Assembly (NCBI GenBank): GCA_964477115.1
Contig: CAYZCY010000021.1
Span: forward strand, 1 to 28,612
Reading direction: 5' to 3'
Source of the DNA: RGIG3135 sp964477115
Lineage (GTDB): Bacteria; Actinomycetota; Coriobacteriia; Coriobacteriales; Eggerthellaceae
Length of the DNA: 28,612 nucleotides
In this document: positions 22,500 to 28,612 of the stretch, piece by piece
Layout: each line of letters starts with the position of its first letter
How positions within the stretch are numbered: position 1 is the first letter of the stretch
Notes under the pieces: model-generated
Seen by the model: only the letters and a program-made list of their open reading frames with translations
Database searches by the model: none
Told to the model about the DNA's origin: nothing
Made by a program: the position numbers and the translations under genes

Positions 22500-24636
22500 G
22501 ATGAAAAGCCCGGCAGGCGTCTACGAGCGCCTTATCTGCGATGATCGTGGTTTCACCACGCTTGGGATGGCCGTAGCGCTGCTACTTACGGTGTCGCTCC
22601 TGTTTTCCTCTGCGCAGATCTACAGGATTAACTCGGCTTCGGCAGAGATTCAGGACGTGACCGATGTGGCAGCGCTGGCTGCGCAAAACGAAGTAGGTGA
22701 GTTCGTTACCGCGGTACGTGTGTGCGACGCGGTAATTCTGAGCATGTCGCTTTTGGGCGTCACCGTTTACGGTGCTGGCATCGTGGCCATGTGCGCGCCT
22801 GCAACGGCTCAGCTTTCCGTCAAGCTCACGGATTACGGGCACAAGATTTTCGAGGCGCGTGACACCTTTGCGCGCAATGCGACGGCAAATCTCAACAAGC
22901 TGCAGGGAGCCTTACCGTTTTTCGCGGCGGTTAGCGCGGCCCGCGTGGCCGCGGCCAACAACCAGGCGGGCAGTCTTCCTGCCGACTATCACGCCCTTGC
23001 AGTGCTCGTGCCCTTCGAGGGCGAGGAGATCAAGCTGCCCGCCCTTGAGGCGAGTGACAAACTTGAGCAGGATGTTGCCGAGAAGTCGGAGGGTATTCGC
23101 GATGCGGCCGCTGAGATAGAGGACCTTGCCCTGCAGGCGGCCGATGCCAAGCGTCGCGCTTTTGAGGCGGACTGCGGGAATAATCCCGATCGCTGCATGT
23201 ACGAGCGAGCTGCGCGACTGGCCGGCCTTGACGCTGCCAGCAACCCTTTGTTCCAAAGCGTTGACGCCTGGTCATTTTCGGTTGCGCTCGAGAGGGTCCG
23301 CTCCTACTACGCCGCCCGCCTTGCTCAGGAGCAGCCATCGGGTTCGGTGAAAGAGCAGGGTAATTCCGCTTTGAGAAAGCTTTACTATGCCTATGCGGTC
23401 GATCAGATGGCTGAAGCTTACGTGCATGAGGATGAGGATTCGTTTAGCGCATATCTTCCCCAAATGCCAACGAACCTTCAGGAGATGAGGGCTACATCGC
23501 TTTACGATCAGGCGGCTTTCCCCGTGACGGGTGCCACCAGCGCGCGGCTTGCCCATGCATGGACGGGATGTCCTGGCGCTAGCGGGTATTCGGCTTTGGT
23601 GTCGGCGCGGCAACTGGAGGAGGGCTCCTTCGGTCAGTGCTCGCAGTGCGACTTCAGTTTGGAAAGTTTGGGAAAAGTTGCTGCGGCCTCAAGCTCTATC
23701 AGCAATGGCTTTGAGTTCCATTACCGCAAGTTTGCCGAAGCGACCGAGGAATACGAACGGCTGCGCGCGCAGCTTGACCCCATATCACGTGAGACCAAGC
23801 AGGATCTGGAAGCCTTGATGGGTCAGTGCGTTGAGACTGCGCGTAGTTTGAAGGATGTCAGGCTTGACGTAAGCCCGCCGGGCGGCATAGGGGTCATAGC
23901 CATGGTGGTCAATCTTGAAGAGAACTCGATCGGTTTGGGCTCAGGCCTTGTGGGGGAGGCAAGCTTGGGTGCGCGCGTTGCTGTATCGGGGGCAACCTTG
24001 CTTGAGGAGCCGGCGGGATCCGAGGGTTCGGCTATAACGGCCTTGCTCGATGGCTTGGACCAGGATTCGGGTGGTGCCATAGGGGCGGCGCGCACCGTGC
24101 TTGAGGGCTGGTCTGCCCTGCTTGAAACTTATGGCTCCGGACAAGACGGCCTTCGCGCATCTATAGAAGTCGCTTTCGAGTCGGTTCCCATTGTTGGTGG
24201 AAGCGGGCTGAGCGACTGGGCCTCGAAGAAGTTCAAGCTGCTTATGGAGTCAGTAGGCCTGCAGCCGGCTGACTTGGACAGCCCCAAGCCCGTGTTGGTG
24301 AACACCGCGCATATAGCTGCCAAGGGAACGGATTCCTTCGCAGTAAGTTTCAGAAGTGCCCAGAAAGCTGTCCTGTCGGGATCGTCGCCGAGAAGCGATA
24401 CCTTCTCCATCCTGGCGGCGGGCGTGCGCTCACAAGGATTTGCCTGGATCGAGGAGGCTGAAGAGGAGGGTTTCGAGATAGCGAGAATCGAGCTTCCCGT
24501 TGAGGGAGCCTCCATTCCGGTGACCATAGAGCTGCCCGATGCTGCGGGTGATCAAGCGCGTGGCGTGATCGAGTCGGCTTTGGGTGCCACAGGCTCTGCC
24601 TATGCTGAAAGATCGGGGGTTCGATCATGGGAGTGA
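22489..24636 (+). CDS. large TadG-like pilus-associated protein
   Basis: A 715-residue membrane-anchored extracellular protein. The N-terminus resembles a prepilin (CDDRG followed by FTTLGMAVALLLTVSLLFSSAQIY), but position +5 is Gly, not Glu. The segment SASAEIQDVTDVAALAAQN (about 49-67) is typical of TadG/Flp-associated proteins. A second hydrophobic stretch lies at about 81-103. Helical, coiled-coil-prone sequence (about 180-215 and 405-450) and Cys motifs (CGNNPDRC, CSQC) follow. It is far larger than ordinary TadE/TadF proteins. ATG at 22489 overlaps tadE by 11 bases; ATG 22501 is an alternative. It may be a minor pilin or tip component. The exact family is uncertain. Confidence 0.75.
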   Translation: MKAKMKSPAGVYERLICDDRGFTTLGMAVALLLTVSLLFSSAQIYRINSASAEIQDVTDVAALAAQNEVGEFVTAVRVCDAVILSMSLLGVTVYGAGIVAMCAPATAQLSVKLTDYGHKIFEARDTFARNATANLNKLQGALPFFAAVSAARVAAANNQAGSLPADYHALAVLVPFEGEEIKLPALEASDKLEQDVAEKSEGIRDAAAEIEDLALQAADAKRRAFEADCGNNPDRCMYERAARLAGLDAASNPLFQSVDAWSFSVALERVRSYYAARLAQEQPSGSVKEQGNSALRKLYYAYAVDQMAEAYVHEDEDSFSAYLPQMPTNLQEMRATSLYDQAAFPVTGATSARLAHAWTGCPGASGYSALVSARQLEEGSFGQCSQCDFSLESLGKVAAASSSISNGFEFHYRKFAEATEEYERLRAQLDPISRETKQDLEALMGQCVETARSLKDVRLDVSPPGGIGVIAMVVNLEENSIGLGSGLVGEASLGARVAVSGATLLEEPAGSEGSAITALLDGLDQDSGGAIGAARTVLEGWSALLETYGSGQDGLRASIEVAFESVPIVGGSGLSDWASKKFKLLMESVGLQPADLDSPKPVLVNTAHIAAKGTDSFAVSFRSAQKAVLSGSSPRSDTFSILAAGVRSQGFAWIEEAEEEGFEIARIELPVEGASIPVTIELPDAAGDQARGVIESALGATGSAYAERSGVRSWE

Positions 24637-25058
24637 TCAGGCGAAACGACTCCGGCCAAGCAACGGTTGAGCTAGCGGTGCTGTTGCCGATAGCCATTGT
24701 CATAGCGCTCGTAAGCTGCAATGCGATGGCCTATCTGTCTGAATGCGCTCGCTTTGATCGGCTAGCTCGCAATGCCGTGCGCATCTGCGCAACGTCACCC
24801 GCCTTTGGTGACGATGTGGGCGCTTGCGCGTCTGCTGCCGAGGATTTGCTGACGGCGCAGATGGATTCGCCTCAGGTGACCTGCTCGGTTACGGCTTCGC
24901 GCGAAAGCGGGCACGTGCGCTATGTGATGGCTATGGACTATCGACCGAGCTTGCTTGGAGCCAGCATGAGAACCGAGGTGTTCGGGGTGTCCATTACGCC
25001 GCTTCACCATGAGATCAGCTTGGTGGTCAACCCCTTTGACCCGGGGGTGATCCTATGA
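24627..25058 (+). CDS. second TadE/TadF-like minor pilin
   Basis: A 143-residue pseudopilin with a very short leader (MGVIRRNDSG), then QATVELAVLLPIAIVIALVSCNAMAYL. Cleavage after G10 puts Glu15 at mature +5. The following CARFDRLARNAVRICATS helix is of TadE/TadF type. The C-terminal half is a small extracellular domain ending in FDPGVIL. ATG at 24627 overlaps the TadG-like gene by 10 bases, and the stop overlaps the next start (ATGA). It belongs to the same translationally coupled chain and should need the same prepilin peptidase. Confidence 0.85.
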   Translation: MGVIRRNDSGQATVELAVLLPIAIVIALVSCNAMAYLSECARFDRLARNAVRICATSPAFGDDVGACASAAEDLLTAQMDSPQVTCSVTASRESGHVRYVMAMDYRPSLLGASMRTEVFGVSITPLHHEISLVVNPFDPGVIL

Positions 25059-25627
25059 ATGTTGACGAGGGTCGGACCAGGCGTGCCTTTGCCGCGCTTG
25101 CAGCGTTTTTCGCGGTGCTTGGCGCGGTGGGCCTTCTTGGCCCCGCTAGCTCAAATGCTGGGGAGGGGTCGTGGCAAGGGGCTGCGTTTGCCCAGTCGTT
25201 CGACATGGTGGGATCGGTGCTTTCGGGTGAGCTTCCCGAAGGCGATGAGATCCCCGCCTGGTTTGCAGATGAGCTCTTTTACATCGAGGGCGCTCAAAGC
25301 TTTGCCAGTGAAGATGTCGGTGTATACGGCTTTGTGAGCGATGACTCCTTGTCGGTCTTGGAGGCAGATGTGCGATGCCAGATGCAGGAGCGGGGCTGGG
25401 CTCTTGTGGGCTCTGCCGACCCTGCTGGTTCTGACGATGCCGCTGGATCTGCCGACTCTGATGACGCTGCCGACCTCTCTTGCTCCGACGATGCCGGTTA
25501 CTCCGAAGGCTTGGCATCCTCCGCATATCTGAGTTTTTCGCGGTCGGGGGGAGAGCCTTCCTCGGTGGTGCTTGGTTTTACGGAGCAGGATCTCGGCACT
25601 ACGGTGGTCGTCCAGGTGATGGGGTGA
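25055..25627 (+). CDS. secreted or anchored protein of unknown function at the end of the Tad locus
   Basis: A 190-residue protein with a basic N-terminus (RTRR) and a signal-like hydrophobic segment (AFAALAAFFAVLGAVGLLG, about 11-29), with possible cleavage near SSNAGEG. The middle (about 40-115) is a small folded-looking domain with LSGELPEGDEIPAWFADELFY and VRCQMQERGWALVGS. An acidic Ser/Asp/Ala repeat (121-148) is inserted before the C-terminal SAYLSFSRSGGEPSSVVLGFTEQD. No family is recognised. ATG at 25055 overlaps the upstream stop, so it is coupled to the TadE-like gene and probably serves the pilus outside the membrane. Confidence 0.75.
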   Translation: MNVDEGRTRRAFAALAAFFAVLGAVGLLGPASSNAGEGSWQGAAFAQSFDMVGSVLSGELPEGDEIPAWFADELFYIEGAQSFASEDVGVYGFVSDDSLSVLEADVRCQMQERGWALVGSADPAGSDDAAGSADSDDAADLSCSDDAGYSEGLASSAYLSFSRSGGEPSSVVLGFTEQDLGTTVVVQVMG

Positions 25628-25631
25628 TGTC

Positions 25632-25946
25632 GTGAAAGTGCACTTGGCAACAAGTTTCGCTGCGCGCGTGAGGGGCATGCTGGGCATGGATGTACTACCT
25701 GGCTCAGCGGACGTGTTGCTGATAGCCCCCTGCGCCGATGTGCATACCTTCGGAATGCGCAGCTCAATCGACCTGGCTTTTCTTGACGAGGACGGTGTGG
25801 TACTGACGGCAATAAGATCGCTTGCTCCAGGTAGGCGTATTCGATGCACTCGTGCGGCCTGCGTCCTGGAGCGCTTTGCGAGTGAGGATTCATGGTTTGA
25901 GGAAGGTGAGCGAGTTTCGCTCGAGTTGAGAGAACGAGGTGAGTGA
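25632..25946 (+). CDS. DUF192 family protein
   Basis: A 104-residue protein of the DUF192 family: VHTFGMRSSIDLAFLDEDGVVLTAIRSLAPGRR matches the family core HTFGM-R-x(3)-D-x(2)-FLD-x-DG. The biochemical role of DUF192 is not established. Members are usually exported in Gram-negatives, but this one has no signal peptide and is short, so it should be cytoplasmic. GTG at 25632 lies 5 bases after the preceding stop, with GGTGATG as a weak ribosome site. Its stop falls 3 bases before the chosen start of the next gene. Its place among pilus genes suggests a link to pilus biogenesis, but that is inference. Confidence 0.85.
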   Translation: MKVHLATSFAARVRGMLGMDVLPGSADVLLIAPCADVHTFGMRSSIDLAFLDEDGVVLTAIRSLAPGRRIRCTRAACVLERFASEDSWFEEGERVSLELRERGE

Positions 25947-25948
25947 AT

Positions 25949-26440
25949 ATGAAGCGATGCCCGGTTTGCCAGACGATGCTGTTTGAAGATATGGACATAT
26001 GCTACGGATGTCTGCATAGGTTTCCCGAGGGGGATGATCCTGCGGGTGAAGGGGCAATTGACGCCGATCGCGAAAGGCAGGCGCTCAAAAGCGCAAACTT
26101 GGCGGCGGATCTTCCTCAAATAGAGATGAAGCCTGCGCCTGGTCAAATCGTACGCGGTGAGAGCTCGCTCGCCTCCGCTTGTTTCGCTGATGTTGGTGCG
26201 TTTGATTGCTCTGTGCTTGACGAGGCCGGCTCTGCTGCATCTGGTGAAGCCGGATCCGTCGATTCGAACGCGGCAGGTCCAGCTGAGCTCAATCCGGTTG
26301 ACTTCGTTGATGCTGGGCGGTCTGTGTTGACGGGAGTCGATGCAGATTGGATCATGCGCCTCGAATTGCGCTGCCCCGATGAACCTTCACGTTCTTGGAT
26401 TATCTCCCTGTCTCATCCGCCTCAGCTGCTTGTTGCATAG
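25949..26440 (+). CDS. zinc-ribbon protein of unknown function
   Basis: A 163-residue protein with an N-terminal zinc ribbon, C4-x2-C7 and C18-x2-C21 (MKRCPVCQTMLFEDMDICYGCLHRF). An acidic, Ala/Ser-rich linker of about 90 residues follows. The short C-terminal segment (DADWIMRLELRCPDEPSRSWIISL) looks like beta strands; the arrangement recalls ribbon-plus-FHA adaptors, but I see no complete FHA domain. ATG at 25949 is chosen because GAGG lies 9 bases upstream; GTG 25943 would leave only 3 bases. It is the last same-strand gene of the Tad locus, and it overlaps no neighbour. Confidence 0.75.
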   Translation: MKRCPVCQTMLFEDMDICYGCLHRFPEGDDPAGEGAIDADRERQALKSANLAADLPQIEMKPAPGQIVRGESSLASACFADVGAFDCSVLDEAGSAASGEAGSVDSNAAGPAELNPVDFVDAGRSVLTGVDADWIMRLELRCPDEPSRSWIISLSHPPQLLVA

Positions 26441-26452
26441 CGTGTGCGACTT

Positions 26453-26502
26453 GGTCTTTCGGGGACCTTCTCCCTGGGATGAGACGCTCGGCTAGCCGAT
26501 TT
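26453..26502 (+). terminator. possible terminator region of the pilus locus
   Basis: GGTCT (26453-26457) and GGACC (26463-26467) make a 5-bp hairpin. A second palindrome TCGGCTAGCCGA at 26488-26499 is followed by TTTTC. Both stems are short, and the second overlaps the end of the convergent minus-strand gene, so the call rests mainly on position. Confidence 0.3.
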
Positions 26503-26836
26503 TCTCAGCGTAGAGGCGCGCCGCTTCCTTTTCCAGATGACCGACGATCTCGAAGTAGGAGTTGAGCAGTTTTTCGCCCTCGGGCGTAAGCTGGCTGCCG
26601 TGTGCGCCGTCGCGGTTGAGAAGCTGCATGCCAAGCGCGGCCTCGGTGTCGCGAATGACGCGCCAAGCCTTGCTGTAGGCCATACCCATGCTCTTGGCGG
26701 CAGCATTGAGTGAACCGAGATCGCGCACGCCCATGCACAGGCTAGCGATTCCGTATCCGAAGACCGAACCGCTGTCGGATTCGGTGTTTTTTATGGACAG
26801 GCGAACGCTCGTCTCGAGCTTGTTCAGTTGGCTCAT
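26492..26836 (-). CDS. ModE-type winged-helix DNA-binding protein
   Basis: A 114-residue protein made of only the LysR/ModE-type winged helix. GIASLCMGVRDLGSLNAAAKSMGMAYSKAWRVIRDTEAALGMQLLNR (about 29-75) is the HTH, and GSQLTPEGEKLLNSYFEIV is the wing and dimer helix. There is no TOBE (molybdate-binding) or LysR substrate domain, so any ligand is unknown. ATG at 26836 has AAAGGAAG upstream. It lies 25 bases downstream of thrC on the same strand and is probably co-transcribed with it. No molybdate transport gene is in view. Confidence 0.87.
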   Translation of the reverse strand: MSQLNKLETSVRLSIKNTESDSGSVFGYGIASLCMGVRDLGSLNAAAKSMGMAYSKAWRVIRDTEAALGMQLLNRDGAHGSQLTPEGEKLLNSYFEIVGHLEKEAARLYAEKIG

Positions 26837-26861
26837 GTTCCGCTTCCTTTCTTGGATTCGC

Positions 26862-28436
26862 CTAGCGGTTGAGGAAGGCGAGGGCTGCCTCTTCGATGTC
26901 GGTAACGGCAGAGTCGATAACCTCAGCGAAGCGGATTTCCATTGCGTCGAGATTGGCAAGGCCTGCGGGGATGTCGTGCTTGCCCGTCTCTTTGGCGATA
27001 AGCTCGTTAAGCTCGCATCCGGTGAGCGCAGCAACCTCGGCGGGCAGTTCGGCGCCGGGGGCAAGCTCATGCAGGGCACGGTACACGTTGTCACCGAACT
27101 TGGCCCAGTGAGCCGTGCTGGCGATGAGCACCGGGTTTTCGCCGCGGACGTTCTGTGCCGTCTGGTAGGCAACGGCGGTGTGCGGATCGAGCAGATAGTT
27201 ATATTTGCCAAGCACCTCGCGGATAACCGCCAAGCACTCGACGTTGTCGATGGAGTCGGCCACAAAGTTCTCGCGCACCTTGGCAAAGGTGTCGGGATCA
27301 ACGCGGAAGGTGCGCTTTTCGTTCAGGTCGCGCATCCAGCCGGCGATAGCCTGCGGGTTGCGGCCCGTGAGCTCGAAGAGCTGGCGTTCCAGATTGGAGG
27401 AAACCAGGATGTCCATAGAGGGCGAAGGGGTCAGAACGAAGGGGCGATCGGAGATGTCGTAGCTGCCGGTGTTGATGAAATCGGTCAGCACGCGGTTTTC
27501 GTTGCTGGCGCAGATGAGCATGCCGATGGGGGTGCCGATCTGCTTGGCATACCATGCGGCCAGGATATTGCCGAAGTTGCCCGTGGGTACGCAAACGTCC
27601 AGCTCGGCGCCGGCTTCGAGCTTGCCCGCAGCCACCAGTTCGGCGTATGCGGAAATGTAGTACACGATCTGCGGAAGCAGGCGCCCCCAGTTGATGGAAT
27701 TGGCACTCGAAAGAGATACCTTCTCTTCGTCCATCAGGCGCTTTGCAAAATCGACGTCGGAGAACACGCGCTTAACGCCGGTCTGGCAGTCGTCGAAGTT
27801 GCCGCGAACGCCCCACACCTGCACGTTAGCGCCGGTGGTGGTGACCATCTGCTTGCGTTGGATGTCGCTCACGCCGCCGTCTGGGAACAAAACGCCTATG
27901 CGCACGCCTTCTGAATCCTTGAAGCCCTCAAGCGCAGCCTTGCCGGTGTCGCCCGAGGTGGCAACCATGATGAGGAACTCGTGGTCGATGACGCCGCGCT
28001 CGCGCAGAGCGGCTGCGCTGGCGCTGAAGAACTGCGGCAGACACTGAAGCGCCATATCCTTGAAGGCGCTCGTAGGGCCGTGCCAGAGCTCGAGCACATG
28101 GGTGTTTTCGTCAAGCGAGGTGATGGGGCAGATGGCCTCGTCATCAAAGTTTGCGCCGTAAGAGCGCTCCATCAGGCGATCGATTTCTTCGTCAGGCAGG
28201 TCGATGTTGAAGGCCTTGTAGATGGCTGCAGCGCGCTGCGCATAAGGAAGGTCGGCAAGCGCCACGATCTCGTCAACGCTCATGGAGGGGATCTCCTGCG
28301 GAACGTACAGGCCGCCGCCCTGGGCCAGACCGTTGATGACCGCTTCGGTGAAGGCCGCTGGCTCGGTGCAGCAGCCGCGCGTGTCGATGTAGAGGTTGGC
28401 GCCAAAGCCGTCGGCGCGATTGAGCGATTGCGTCAT
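26862..28436 (-). CDS. thrC: threonine synthase
   Basis: A 524-residue PLP enzyme that converts O-phosphohomoserine to threonine in the cytoplasm. The PLP lysine is K126 in WHGPTSAFKDMALQ. The N-terminal domain shows GLAQGGGLYVPQEIP (37-51). The phosphate-binding and cofactor motifs include MVATSGDTGKAALEGF, the serine-rich SLSSANSINWGRLLPQIVYY and the PTGNFGNILAAWYAK loop. The length fits the longer fold-type II threonine synthase class. ATG at 28436 has AAGGAAG 6 bases upstream. Homoserine is the branch point shared with metA elsewhere in the window, though the two loci are 24 kb apart. A ModE-type gene follows. Confidence 0.96.
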   Translation of the reverse strand: MTQSLNRADGFGANLYIDTRGCCTEPAAFTEAVINGLAQGGGLYVPQEIPSMSVDEIVALADLPYAQRAAAIYKAFNIDLPDEEIDRLMERSYGANFDDEAICPITSLDENTHVLELWHGPTSAFKDMALQCLPQFFSASAAALRERGVIDHEFLIMVATSGDTGKAALEGFKDSEGVRIGVLFPDGGVSDIQRKQMVTTTGANVQVWGVRGNFDDCQTGVKRVFSDVDFAKRLMDEEKVSLSSANSINWGRLLPQIVYYISAYAELVAAGKLEAGAELDVCVPTGNFGNILAAWYAKQIGTPIGMLICASNENRVLTDFINTGSYDISDRPFVLTPSPSMDILVSSNLERQLFELTGRNPQAIAGWMRDLNEKRTFRVDPDTFAKVRENFVADSIDNVECLAVIREVLGKYNYLLDPHTAVAYQTAQNVRGENPVLIASTAHWAKFGDNVYRALHELAPGAELPAEVAALTGCELNELIAKETGKHDIPAGLANLDAMEIRFAEVIDSAVTDIEEAALAFLNR

Positions 28437-28470
28437 GCTTGTCTTCCTTACGTATCAGCTGAATGCCACC

Positions 28471-28476
28471 AGTATA
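28471..28476 (-). promoter_or_regulatory. -10 box for thrC
   Basis: The minus strand reads TATACT (complement of 28471-28476), 34 bases before the thrC ATG. The -35 at 17-bp spacing (GATCCG) is poor. The leader would be about 28 bases. Confidence 0.4.
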
Positions 28477-28540
28477 GCGTTTAGATTCGCGCTCGGATCG
28501 TTTCAGCTTTCTTACGCGCCGCAAAATAGAGCGAACGTGT

Positions 28541-28556
28541 CCATTGCGGGCAATGG
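28541..28556. promoter_or_regulatory. palindrome upstream of thrC
   Basis: CCATTGC (28541-28547) and GCAATGG (28550-28556) form a perfect 7-bp inverted repeat with a 2-base centre, about 105 bases upstream of the thrC start. It could be an activator or repressor site for thrC or for a gene beyond the window edge. Nothing else is apparent in 28437-28612. Confidence 0.3.
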
Positions 28557-28612
28557 TGCATACGTTTGCGCTAAAAGCTTCAAGGTCCGCATGCCAATGC
28601 TCGCTCGTTTCA

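Noticed and set aside
26688..27914. A 408-codon open frame antisense to thrC and the ModE-type gene
   Set aside because: It spans two convincing minus-strand genes and their spacer. Its sequence is a GC-driven shadow.
1..28612. CRISPR arrays, insertion sequences, phage genes or a defence system
   Set aside because: No regularly spaced repeat array other than the short 22-bp tandem repeat, and no transposase, integrase, Cas, nuclease or phage structural motif, was seen in any frame I inspected.

Overview
The window looks like chromosomal DNA of a high-GC, Gram-positive anaerobe, most likely a member of the Coriobacteriia (Actinomycetota; Eggerthellaceae-like). The grounds are the GC-rich codon use, a very large fused 2-hydroxyacyl-CoA dehydratase-type activase, a Tad (Flp) pilus locus with no secretin, and a surface protein ending in a TGD-type sorting signal. 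No taxonomic marker gene is present, so the placement is an inference. Three runs of exactly 100 N (9942-10041, 12777-12876, 21129-21228) are scaffold gaps of unknown true length.

Layout. (1) 1-2584: methionine biosynthesis. metY (O-acetylhomoserine sulfhydrylase) diverges from an acetyl-CoA-type metA, which is followed by a short overlapping orphan gene. (2) 2610-3974: a PFL/UPF0210 (DUF711) protein on the minus strand. (3) 4137-9913: a TetR-family regulator behind a well-formed promoter and operator, then a 1593-residue double-ATPase activase/dehydratase-like fusion. (4) 9910-10911: a 22-bp tandem repeat broken by an assembly gap, then a polytopic membrane protein on the minus strand. (5) 11044-11157: tRNA-Val(TAC) with its terminator. 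(6) 11173-26440: a leader that may fold as a structured RNA, then a 14-gene same-strand Tad pilus locus: rcpC/cpaB, cpaE/tadZ-like, cpaF/tadA, tadB, tadC, an anchored unknown protein, a large sortase-type Cna-B adhesin, an Flp pilin, a second pilin-like gene, tadE-like, tadG-like, a second tadE-like, a secreted unknown protein, a DUF192 protein and a zinc-ribbon protein. (7) 26492-28436: thrC (threonine synthase) followed by a small ModE-type HTH gene on the minus strand.

How the genes work together. Acetylation of homoserine by MetA feeds MetY, which makes homocysteine directly from sulfide. The TetR protein probably controls itself and the activase. In the Tad locus, CpaF powers the TadB/TadC platform, which assembles Flp-type pilins carrying G|QxTxE processing sites; the TadE/TadG-like proteins are minor pilins. 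The most unusual feature is a cell-wall-anchored, multi-domain Cna-B adhesin and a membrane-anchored unknown protein sitting between the platform genes and the pilin genes. This suggests a Tad pilus combined with a sortase-anchored surface protein.
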